A DNA stretch of 64,000 bases from Epithemia pelagica (taxonomy: Eukaryota; Bacillariophyta; Bacillariophyceae; Surirellales; Surirellaceae): positions 1,054,001 to 1,118,000 of the forward strand of contig OX337230.1 of the NCBI GenBank assembly GCA_946965045.2, in the 5' to 3' direction. Made by a program: the position numbers and the translations under genes. Below, piece by piece: positions 32,395 through 41,227 of this stretch. The notes beneath the pieces were generated by a model. It did not search any database. It saw only the letters and a list, made by a program, of their open reading frames with translations, and was not told the DNA's origin. The first letter of the stretch is position 1, and each line of letters begins with the position of its first letter.

Positions 32395-35229
32395 ATGACT
32401 GTTACTACTGCCTTTGACGACGAGATGTTTTCCAACATGGAAGACACGGTTTCTCCTTCTGATTCTGGTGGTACTGAGGGCAACGGGACTGCCACCTTGG
32501 CTCAGTTTATCTCTCAGCCTTCCCAGCCCGAATCCCATTACGGTACGAACGATGATGATGATTTGTTGAGTCTTGATGGTGACCCTCCTTCTGTCGAAGA
32601 CTCTGGCCACGGTCGTCGTCGCACTCGTTCGAACAGTTCCGGAAGTCATGAGTCCCGTTCGTCTAAGAGTACGAAGCTGTCGAAGAAAGCGGTGAAACCT
32701 TCTCCGAATCCCGATCAGGATGATGAAGGTACTACCCCGGCGAACTACACCTCCAAGAAATCTTCCAAGTCTTCCAGCGCCTTGACCCAGAAGAAGATTT
32801 CGAAGAAGGATCTGGTTTCGTCTCCGAATCGCCAGCACCCCCAGCGCGGATCTTACGACAACGCCAAGACGCCGACTTCCCCGTCCCGTCCTTCAGATCT
32901 TTTCCGCCTCCCTATCCCGTTTTCTCAAGAACATCTTGATAAGATCGACTCCATGGTTCCAGTGGATTGGTCCGACGCCTTTGTTTCCCCTTTTCACCGC
33001 TCTTTGGACAAGTTCCCCAACTCGTGGACTGAGTTTTGTGAGAAGTTTGATACCGTCTCATCTGCTGAGAAACTCCAACGCTTTCTCACTTGCGACTTGG
33101 GCTCTACTCCCCTTGCCTTTTTGGGAGTTGATCGTCGCGGCAAGATTCGTATCATCCACAACTTGATCGTTGCTCGGAATACGGGTAACTTCGTCAATCC
33201 CGATCCGATCTTTCTCGGTCTCTCCCAGCATGATTTTGGATCTCCCCCCATTTGGATCGACCCTGAGGACGTGGATTCACTCCTTTTGACAGTTGAATAT
33301 TCCGATGTCCCTACAGCCCATGAGATCTTCAAGTTTTGTTGCATTGATGAGAATGCCTCGTCAGCATCCAAGTCCCGCGCCAAGAACGTTCTTCCTTCTT
33401 TCAAGCTCGACTTACTACGCTTTGGTAACCTCAAGAAACCGACGATGGATAAGGATGAAGCAGCGACTACCTTTTCTCTCAAAGGTTTGTTCCCACTCCA
33501 TCCTTCCATCTCAGGTTTATTGTTGGATCACTTTGGTTCCCAAGATTTTAGCTCTTCTCGCTGCACTGCACCCTTTCTGGCCTCTCTCATCTTCAAGTTT
33601 CTTAACGAGCGTTGGATGATTTCGACCCCTCAAGAGCTCCAGATGAAATGCACTTCATTTCCGATGTATCATGAGTTGATTAAGTGCAGCCACGATTTGT
33701 TCCGGTTCTTATGGTTTGCCCATCATATGCACTCCCGCACTGAACCGATTGCCATCGAAGTCCCACCTAACTGTACCGAAGCTTTGACAACCTTTGAAGC
33801 TTACACGACAAAATTGTTTCCTTCCTTGAAGGCATCAATTCCGAATAGTCCATCACAAGACCCTTTGCCACCGACCAACCCCAACGTCCCAGTTGCTCCC
33901 CCTGTTGGTCCACCTCCGAATTTTTCTCCTTTCCAGCAGCACAATTCGAGCAACGGAGTTTCAGCCGATACCATTTATATGACTGAGAAGTTGTCCGAGA
34001 ATTTTTCCGACGCGATCGCAAAGCATACCTCCAAGATTACCCGTGAGAAAGAAGACGAGAAGAAAGAAATCTTCAAACATACTACTCACCTCCGTAATGC
34101 GATTGTTTTCGGCCAAGTCGGACCTTCGACTGCCGAATTACCTTCTTCTCCGTCTGAGATTGCGACCGAACTGTTTCATCAAAAGAGTACGCACACCTTA
34201 TATTCGACGATTCATGCTCGAGTCTTCCGGAAGTCAGACAATGCGTGCTACATCCTTTTTGGTCAGTGTGGCGTATTGCAAAAGTTTGGTCTGCGTTGGC
34301 GAGGAAACGACCACCCAAGTGGTTTCTCGCCTTTCTCCTTTGACCCATACTGTTGCTCTGGTCCAGATTCCCACCTTGCTCTCGACCACGACATCCAGCA
34401 TGCAATCTATGAAAGCTCTCTGCGGAGTGACAACGGACTGTCGACGAAAGATATGAGAGACATCTTCGTCAATGAAAAGCTGTTTTGCCCACTTACCTGC
34501 GACGAATATCAAACTCAACTTCGTTCCTTCTACCTTTTTGCCTGTGCAATCTGGAACAACGAGTGTTTTGTTGCGTTGCAGCTCCACAAGATGGTAGAGC
34601 ACTTGCTTTCTAACCGATACATCTACCGGAGCAGTCAAGCCGTGGACCCGACGTTTTTATGCCGCGTCCTTTTCTCGATCGATTTCGCCATCCAACGCTT
34701 TATCGATACATACCTTGAGGATGCCAAGTGTGTCGAAGACATTCGCAGCGACCGTTTGGACTTCCACATAAACAAGTTATGCGACAAGATCGAATCAAAG
34801 GAAGACATCTGCAAGATGCTTCCAAAATTCATCGAGTCTGCTATCAGAGCCAAAGCAAGAGGACAAAATGAACCCCACAAGAACCCTTCGACGAATTCTT
34901 CCTCGAATCCACACAAACGCAAAGCCTCAGTTGATCCCAGTTCCCCTGCCCCAACGATTGTTCGCTTTGACTCCCCGTCTGATTGGTGCATCCCGCCTGA
35001 ACTCCAGTATTCTCGAGTTTTCTCACGTTCCGTCCTTGAGAAGATCCCTCATATGACAGCAGAAGGCGTCGACCGTCCATTTTGTAACAAGCTTTTCACC
35101 TTGAAATATTGTCGGAATGGTAACCAATGCCCTTTTAGCCATGCGGATCCTCGAGAGCATGGAAAGGGGGCAGCAATGTCTTCCTTTTACAAAAAAGCTT
35201 TTGCGGATGCGAAGAAGAGCAACACTTGA
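32395..35229 (+). CDS. Gag-like protein of the tyrosine-recombinase element, with C-terminal CCCH finger
   Basis: ATG at 32395 (tacgATGact), 944 codons, ending in a TGA at 35227-35229. The N-terminal 170 residues are Ser/Lys/Asp-rich. The middle is ordered and mostly helical, and carries the stretch SLKGLFPLHPSISGLLLDHF. Near the end is a textbook C-x8-C-x5-C-x3-H zinc finger (C897, C906, C912, H916; CNKLFTLKYCRNGNQCPFSH). Gag proteins usually carry CCHC knuckles, so this RNA-binding module is unusual. The next ORF is in the same frame and separated only by the TGA, so a readthrough Gag-Pol is likely. Confidence 0.8.
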   Translation: MTVTTAFDDEMFSNMEDTVSPSDSGGTEGNGTATLAQFISQPSQPESHYGTNDDDDLLSLDGDPPSVEDSGHGRRRTRSNSSGSHESRSSKSTKLSKKAVKPSPNPDQDDEGTTPANYTSKKSSKSSSALTQKKISKKDLVSSPNRQHPQRGSYDNAKTPTSPSRPSDLFRLPIPFSQEHLDKIDSMVPVDWSDAFVSPFHRSLDKFPNSWTEFCEKFDTVSSAEKLQRFLTCDLGSTPLAFLGVDRRGKIRIIHNLIVARNTGNFVNPDPIFLGLSQHDFGSPPIWIDPEDVDSLLLTVEYSDVPTAHEIFKFCCIDENASSASKSRAKNVLPSFKLDLLRFGNLKKPTMDKDEAATTFSLKGLFPLHPSISGLLLDHFGSQDFSSSRCTAPFLASLIFKFLNERWMISTPQELQMKCTSFPMYHELIKCSHDLFRFLWFAHHMHSRTEPIAIEVPPNCTEALTTFEAYTTKLFPSLKASIPNSPSQDPLPPTNPNVPVAPPVGPPPNFSPFQQHNSSNGVSADTIYMTEKLSENFSDAIAKHTSKITREKEDEKKEIFKHTTHLRNAIVFGQVGPSTAELPSSPSEIATELFHQKSTHTLYSTIHARVFRKSDNACYILFGQCGVLQKFGLRWRGNDHPSGFSPFSFDPYCCSGPDSHLALDHDIQHAIYESSLRSDNGLSTKDMRDIFVNEKLFCPLTCDEYQTQLRSFYLFACAIWNNECFVALQLHKMVEHLLSNRYIYRSSQAVDPTFLCRVLFSIDFAIQRFIDTYLEDAKCVEDIRSDRLDFHINKLCDKIESKEDICKMLPKFIESAIRAKARGQNEPHKNPSTNSSSNPHKRKASVDPSSPAPTIVRFDSPSDWCIPPELQYSRVFSRSVLEKIPHMTAEGVDRPFCNKLFTLKYCRNGNQCPFSHADPREHGKGAAMSSFYKKAFADAKKSNT

Positions 35230-35241
35230 CAGTGTGTTGGG

Positions 35242-38200
35242 TTGATTGATGATTCGGGTAACAGCGTATCTCCTTCTTCTAGAAAAAACGGTTCCTCTTA
35301 CTTCTCATCTCTCTACCCTCCATCACCACCAATCGCACGAAGACAACCGATTACGATCCCTCCAGATCCAAGCAACATTCCTTTCCAAGTTCCACGAGCT
35401 CCGACTCCGTTGATTCCCCAAGTCTTTTCTGATGAACGCCGAATCTCCTCCGCTGATGTCAAAGAAAAGATCTTACGATCGCCGCCAGCCCTATCTGAAC
35501 CGACTGTCCGTTTCCAGAAAAGTTTCAAGACCAAAATTTTTGATCGACATAAGCCCGCCTCGACAGTTGCGAATTCTAATTCCCCCAAGACTGATTGCAC
35601 GACCCAACCGATACTACGTCCCCCCAAGGATGAATCTCGGAGTTCCCTCTCCTTGGCTCTGCCTTCAAACCACTCTCCCGTACCAGCCACCGCAGAATTT
35701 ATTCGGAACATCGAAGAAGCTTCTATTCGGAACCACGAGCAAGGCGATGTTCTATTGACCCCCAAGCCTAACCAACAAATTCCTTTTGGTAAACCGCGAT
35801 CGTTTGGCTCTCCGTCTCCTATCATCTCGTCTGATTTGACTGGAAGATCCCTCCAGCGGAATCTTTCCCGACTCGAATCTGAGATCGAACTTGGAGAATC
35901 CATGTTAGGTGAGTCTAACCCTGTTTGCCCCCAAGACCAATCTACCAACAACCACAACAACCACTCCCTTGTTGACTTTCAAGGAGACAACCACTATCTA
36001 CCAAATGACCCATCGCTAATCTTTACGAATAAGATACGGCGCCCACCACTAGCTACACCAACCCACACCCACAAGATTGACACCATCTTGGCCATCAGCA
36101 GGGAAGTTGTCCCAGCACCACTCCCTTCGCCATTCCAACACCAAACATCTTTCGAAGCAGCAAAGTTCAATTCGGAATTGATTGAACGATTTGACTTCGA
36201 CCTCCAGAAACTGTTTGATGCACACCCAGGCACAACAATTAGTCCAGGATCCGAATTCCGACCCGTGAGCTCGATCGCCAGGCTCCTTTGTCACCACCCC
36301 TTTTGGGATCGCATCCAAGACACATTACGAAACGGTGCGAGTTACGATTTCAAACCACTACCACCAGATATAAATCGTCAGTTTGAGAACGACGCGATTC
36401 TCGCATACGGTAACCACGCTTCAGCCCGAAAACGTCCTGAAGCATTGATCAAAGTTTGTAAGAAGGATACAAAATTTGGCTACTCCTTTCCCATTTCCTT
36501 CGACTGCGCTCGCCAGATCCAACAAGGCAGAGCCGGACCACTCGGTGTTGCTCAACACGCAGGTATTGATGAGCATGGCAACATTGTGATCAAAGACCGC
36601 TTAGCCCATGATCAGTCTTTCTCCCTCGGCTTTGCACCATCTCTAAATGACTTAGTCGACGAATCTGAGTTGATTGATTTGGTATTTGGGTGGTGTCTCG
36701 ATCGGATCATCCACCAGATTGTCGCGTTGAGACAGAAATTCCCGGACAAGCGTATCCTTGTCTGCAAGTTCGACTGGGGTTCTGCATACCGTCGCATCAA
36801 CGGCGACGGTATCCTTGTAGCCAATACCATCACGACCGACGTTAGTGGCGAGTTTGCAAATCTCCTTACTCGTCTAACCTTTGGCGGCCGCCCACATCCG
36901 GCGATGTTCAGCGTTTTTTCGGAGGCAGCCTGCGACCTCTGCAACGATGTTGCAGATTTGGACGAGTGGGACACCTCCGTTTGTCGCTCACCGCTTCAAG
37001 ACTTGATGGGTGAAACCAAACGTCTCGATGACTCCGTTCCGTTTCACGCCGGCCAACCGATGGCGGTAGATGTTGAGCCAAGACCCCAAGGATACCACGA
37101 TGTGTATATTGACGACATGATACAATTATTTGTCGATTGTCGAGAGTACACCGAACGCGCACCAGGCATCGTGCCACTAGTCCTTCACCTCCTCGTCAGA
37201 CCATCCTCACCAAACGAGCCGATTGATCGTAACGACATTTTGGCCGAAGACAAAATGAAAGCGGAAGGAGCCCCATCGGAGGAGATGCGCGTCCTCGGTT
37301 GGCACATCGACACTCGTAGATTGTTAATGAGGCTGCCGTTCGACAAATTTACATGCTGGTCTCGCGAAGTCGAAGCGTGGATTGACCCGAAGAGAGTTTA
37401 CGTCACTTTCAAGGAACTCGAGTCGATGTTGGGGAAGATGATTCATGCCTGCAAAGGCATCCCCCTGGCTCTTTATCACACGAAACGAACACAAGAGCTC
37501 AAAGAGCACATTCTCAAAAAGCACCGCGCGAAATCAGGCCAATCACAACGTCAAAACAAAGAAACTCGCAACACACCATCAGCTCTGAACCAAGACCGCC
37601 CGAAACCTTGGTTCAGATACAAGATCCCAAAAGCAATCAAACAAGACCTCCGGATTTGGTCCAAACTGTTAGCCAAAGCGCACAAAGGAGTTAGTTTGAA
37701 CCTTTTGACATGTCGCCGCCCGACGAACGTCGTCCTTGCGGACTCTTGCCCGTACGGAATGGGCGGATTCTCTGTACGTACCGGCAAAGCATGGCATGTT
37801 CCCCTAGATCCTGAGATCTACGCACTTGCAGCCAACCCATCAGAGATGGAACGCGACGAACTAGGCCAAGACCCAGACTTAAAACTCTCAAACAACCTTT
37901 TCGAGTTTGTCTGTCAGGTCGTCACGATCTGGGTTGATTGTTGCGACGGTGCCATCACCTCTGAATCATGTGTCCTCGGGTTATCGGACAGTAGCTCAGC
38001 GACGGGATGGATGCACAAGTCATCCTTTGGGTCAAACAAGCCAAACCACCAACGGGTCTCAGAGAAACTGACAGAGTTAGTGTTAGAGCACGACTTTCTC
38101 CTTCACCCAGAGCACATTCCAGGAAAAACAAACGTGGTTACTGACCTTCTATCTCGAACCTTTGATTGTTGTGACGAAACTCTCACCCAGCGTATCCACG

Positions 38201-38610
38201 ATTTGTATCCTTCACAGATTCCCAAGAACTTCCGGATTTGCCCCCTACCCAGCGAAGTGCAGTCATGGATCTCATCCGTCGCACCGCTGCTGCGAGAATT
38301 TTCTTTGGACGCGTCGAATCGTCCAACGAAGCCATTGACAGGACGTGGCGTCGATGGCTCCAACACCTCGACCTCTTCTGTCTCCGCGACGACCCCTTTT
38401 TGGACGGCATCAAGACCGTTCGAACGCGATCGCAGATCGTCGGCACCTTCTTGCAACGACTCCGAGATGGAGCTTTCACAAGAGGGGCTAAGGAGCCTCT
38501 TCGAGCATCAACTCTCGAAAAGGCCCTTAGCGACGTGGCATCGCGCTTCCGGTATAACGACCGGCCGAGCCCCTGCCACGTCCCGGGATGCAACCGGTAT
38601 CACCCCATAA
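35242..38610 (+). CDS. DIRS-type reverse transcriptase and RNase H (Pol)
   Basis: The frame is that of gag and is open from the TGA at 35227. The first in-frame codon usable as a start is a TTG at 35242, and there is no ATG for more than 200 codons. Numbered from 35242: residues 1-330 are Pro/Ser-rich linker; RT motif A is FDWGSAYRRI (Asp about 511); motif B is LTFGGRPHPAMFS; motif C is YIDDM (about 622); and RLLGW-like VLGWHIDTRR follows. RNase H has acidic residues at LADSCPYG (834) and SDSSSATG (916) and ends VTDLLSR. This order without protease or DDE integrase is typical of DIRS-like elements. It overlaps the recombinase ORF by about 346 bp. The product copies element RNA into circular DNA. 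Confidence 0.85.
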   Translation: MIDDSGNSVSPSSRKNGSSYFSSLYPPSPPIARRQPITIPPDPSNIPFQVPRAPTPLIPQVFSDERRISSADVKEKILRSPPALSEPTVRFQKSFKTKIFDRHKPASTVANSNSPKTDCTTQPILRPPKDESRSSLSLALPSNHSPVPATAEFIRNIEEASIRNHEQGDVLLTPKPNQQIPFGKPRSFGSPSPIISSDLTGRSLQRNLSRLESEIELGESMLGESNPVCPQDQSTNNHNNHSLVDFQGDNHYLPNDPSLIFTNKIRRPPLATPTHTHKIDTILAISREVVPAPLPSPFQHQTSFEAAKFNSELIERFDFDLQKLFDAHPGTTISPGSEFRPVSSIARLLCHHPFWDRIQDTLRNGASYDFKPLPPDINRQFENDAILAYGNHASARKRPEALIKVCKKDTKFGYSFPISFDCARQIQQGRAGPLGVAQHAGIDEHGNIVIKDRLAHDQSFSLGFAPSLNDLVDESELIDLVFGWCLDRIIHQIVALRQKFPDKRILVCKFDWGSAYRRINGDGILVANTITTDVSGEFANLLTRLTFGGRPHPAMFSVFSEAACDLCNDVADLDEWDTSVCRSPLQDLMGETKRLDDSVPFHAGQPMAVDVEPRPQGYHDVYIDDMIQLFVDCREYTERAPGIVPLVLHLLVRPSSPNEPIDRNDILAEDKMKAEGAPSEEMRVLGWHIDTRRLLMRLPFDKFTCWSREVEAWIDPKRVYVTFKELESMLGKMIHACKGIPLALYHTKRTQELKEHILKKHRAKSGQSQRQNKETRNTPSALNQDRPKPWFRYKIPKAIKQDLRIWSKLLAKAHKGVSLNLLTCRRPTNVVLADSCPYGMGGFSVRTGKAWHVPLDPEIYALAANPSEMERDELGQDPDLKLSNNLFEFVCQVVTIWVDCCDGAITSESCVLGLSDSSSATGWMHKSSFGSNKPNHQRVSEKLTELVLEHDFLLHPEHIPGKTNVVTDLLSRTFDCCDETLTQRIHDLYPSQIPKNFRICPLPSEVQSWISSVAPLLREFSLDASNRPTKPLTGRGVDGSNTSTSSVSATTPFWTASRPFERDRRSSAPSCNDSEMELSQEGLRSLFEHQLSKRPLATWHRASGITTGRAPATSRDATGITP

Positions 38611-39575
38611 TCGAGTCGTTGAAGAAAGCATGGTCTCAGATAGACCCCGAAGAAAAACGACAAAAAGCAATTACACCTCGACACCTTCGCTTCATGTGGG
38701 AGTTTGCGACAAGGACCCATGGCGACATCGACCTCTCCACATTCGAGGCCTGCATCGCCGACTTAGCCCTCGCCGGATACTTCTTTGCAATGCGGAGTTG
38801 CGAGTACTCCACAGTAAAGCAGCGTGGCAAAACAAAGTTGCTGACGATTGGTAACATTTGCTTCAAACGCAACGACGAGTTGCGTTCCAAGATCAAACCG
38901 ACCGACCCCGACTTCAACGAAAAAGCTTTCTTCGTTTCCATCACATTCACTCAACAAAAATCAGACAAGAAATACGAAACAAGAACCCAAAGCCGAACTC
39001 ACGACCCTGTCCTGTGCCCCGTTCGACTTTGGGGACGCATTGTCCGCCGCATCCTCCATTATATGCCGGATGCGCCCCCAACAACGCCGGTTAATTGTTG
39101 GTTCGACCCACAACAACTGTCGACAAACACGCAACCAAAACCGAGATACATCCGCGCGGAAGACACCATAAAACTCCTTCGCTCCTCTTGTACAACAGGT
39201 GGTGGCCAAGCGATGTTCGGGTACCGACCGATGGAAATTGGCACCCATTCCCTCCGCTCAGGAGCAGCCATGGCGCTCTTTCTCGCTCACACCTCGGTCT
39301 TGAAAATCATGATCCTTGGCCGATGGTCGTCAGCAGCCTTTCTCCGGTACATCCGTCCACAGGTGATGGAATGGACGGCCGGAATGTCAACAGCCATGCT
39401 AACAAATCCAGACTTTCGCCACGTCGACCCGGCCAACCAAACAACAATGGATCAAGGTGACATCGACGCTATCCAATCCAACATCGAAGCAGCAATCGAG
39501 TCTCCTGAGGAAATCAAGTTCAATGGCTCCGTAGCATTCGAAACCTTTTCGACGCAGTTGAATCTGGAGTTTTGA
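38265..39575 (+). CDS. Tyrosine recombinase of the DIRS-like element
   Basis: ATG at 38265 (MDLIRRTAAARI), 436 aa, in a different frame from pol and overlapping its 3' end. The catalytic set of the tyrosine recombinase family is visible: a first Arg in FFAMRSCEY (about residue 177), H-x-x-R in THSLRSGAA (His about 328), GRW about 352, and the nucleophile Tyr in FLRYIRP about 361. N-terminal to these is a helical core-binding-like region. It would join the circular cDNA to the genome without a target duplication. All key residues are present, so it may be functional. Confidence 0.88.
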   Translation: MDLIRRTAAARIFFGRVESSNEAIDRTWRRWLQHLDLFCLRDDPFLDGIKTVRTRSQIVGTFLQRLRDGAFTRGAKEPLRASTLEKALSDVASRFRYNDRPSPCHVPGCNRYHPIIESLKKAWSQIDPEEKRQKAITPRHLRFMWEFATRTHGDIDLSTFEACIADLALAGYFFAMRSCEYSTVKQRGKTKLLTIGNICFKRNDELRSKIKPTDPDFNEKAFFVSITFTQQKSDKKYETRTQSRTHDPVLCPVRLWGRIVRRILHYMPDAPPTTPVNCWFDPQQLSTNTQPKPRYIRAEDTIKLLRSSCTTGGGQAMFGYRPMEIGTHSLRSGAAMALFLAHTSVLKIMILGRWSSAAFLRYIRPQVMEWTAGMSTAMLTNPDFRHVDPANQTTMDQGDIDAIQSNIEAAIESPEEIKFNGSVAFETFSTQLNLEF

Positions 39576-39776
39576 GAACAAGATCCAAATGAGTCTGACA
39601 CTTCCGAGACGCATTCTTCTTCAATGGTGGTGGGAGCCATCTTGGTTCCTTCTGGGCCTTTCGGCAAACGTGTGTGTCTACATCCTAGCACTCTCTCCTA
39701 CTAGCTACTGTGACGACCTCGCGACAACACAGACCGCTCCAACCTGCAGGATGTGTTCGCTGGGTCGATCCCCGCG

Positions 39777-40961
39777 TTTCTATTTGTCATGTACATTACT
39801 ATATTAGGACTGGATACCAGCAATGGACAGACGTATAGCCCCTCTTCTTGTCCAGTTAGAGCGCCAAAGGAAAAGTCCCACAACTCTACCCCAGCTACGC
39901 ATACGAGCACCTTCACAACGGTTTGTCAATCTAGACGAGCCCCAGTTTTATCACAATGACTATTCCAAACAATTCATCCTAAAGATATAGGCACATTGCT
40001 TGCACATGTAGAGTGGGGAACTCTGGTTTACCAATCTTATGTCCCCGTACTGCGCATCCGACTTTGAGTGTTCCTACTTTTCATAATTCAAAACTTATTT
40101 GATAAATGAGGAGGCGCTAATAGCACAACAATCAACCCGCCTCGTCTACGAGCTCGTATGCATATGAACAGCTACAAGTAGAGAGCATCTACCTAGCTTT
40201 GTGCATGCTTGTATGTGTAGTAGGTTGTAGGCAATCGTTTCGTCTGCGTTCGTCGTTCATCCCATCCTGTCTTTTGCCTGCATGAATAGTTGGTTGTCGC
40301 GTTAGGGTTTTTGCATCCGGTAGGCGAGGTAAGACCATTTGGGTTGCTCTACCTATCACTGTGTTCATGACAGAGGACGGTGCTCTGTTGCTGTGCCGTC
40401 GTCGCCGATTGTTTTGCCGTTTGGCCGAAACGAGCAGTTCATTGTCGCCGCATGTCGTTGTCCCTGGTTCGGTGACAGCGAGTAGTTGATTGTTGCATGT
40501 GGCTTGTGTTGCGCCACGTGTTTTGGTCACTTGTCGTTGGCGTTGTCATCGCTTGCCATTGTTGCCGTCGCTTATCTGATCATCTTGTTCTTTGTCAGAG
40601 GAAAGATCTTGCTGTACGTTTGATGGTGGAGAGCTCTCCAAGTTTTTTTTCAGTCGACAACAACCAGAAGATGAATTGTGAGTGCTTTGGATCTTGATGT
40701 ATTTTTGCCAAGTGCGGACAACAACCGATAGATAACAAATATGTGGGCACACGCGAAGTCATACGTCAACAAGCAAGTTTCTCTGCAGTCATCATTGATC
40801 TCATTTGGAGTTTGGAGACATTACCCAAGACGTTCCACGAGGCCTGAAAAGATGCTCTCTTATCGGTCGGGCAAAGATGGCCTACATCTTGCGTAATGTT
40901 GGCTGATTATGACACGGTGTAATTGGGTCTGTATCGTTGACCGCATAGTATAGTTTTCTAG
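39777..40961 (+). repeat. Right repeat block Q-P of the tyrosine-recombinase element
   Basis: Q (39777-40578) has the same length, 802 bp, as the left Q and looks identical. P (40579-40961) stops at ttttctag; the R segment that follows P on the left is absent, and unrelated DNA (ctagaaagagac) begins. Confidence 0.9.
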
Positions 40962-41227
40962 CTAGAAAGAGACTTCATCTGAGACGAAGGCTGTTGTCCT
41001 CGTTTCCACATCTTGTGTGGGGTATTGGTGTTTCATAATTATTATTGTGTAGCGTTTTGTTCTTGCTGGTAGGGAGTGTGATGAAAGAAGTCAATGGAAC
41101 ATGGAACACCAAACCATTCACACTTTGACCTATTACGCAAGACTGCGCTCTGTTGGCTGGAAACTTGATGCTACTCTACGAGTATACATGTACTCGTGTT
41201 ATGATATGCGTGCAAAAGCGCGACCTC
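40962..41227. other. Intergenic, repeat-derived
   Basis: No gene is supported. This is the right flank of the tyrosine-recombinase element, leading into the inverted-repeat block. Confidence 0.4.

Larger units (their letters stand above)
30446..40961 (+). mobile_element. DIRS/PAT/Ngaro-type tyrosine-recombinase retrotransposon with split direct repeats
   Basis: Three plus-strand ORFs (gag, RT/RNase H, tyrosine recombinase) are flanked by repeat blocks in the order P-R-Q-P-R-[ORFs]-Q-P. P is 30446-30827, 31724-32106 and 40579-40961; R is 30828-30921 and 32107-32200; Q is 30922-31723 and 39777-40578. Copies are almost identical (P differs by one substitution and a T7/T8 run). There is no integrase of the DDE type. 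A tyrosine recombinase together with split repeats rather than ordinary LTRs defines the DIRS-like group. The left R-Q pair looks like an internally deleted copy of the element, joined at a cg shared by both break points. Confidence 0.85.
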
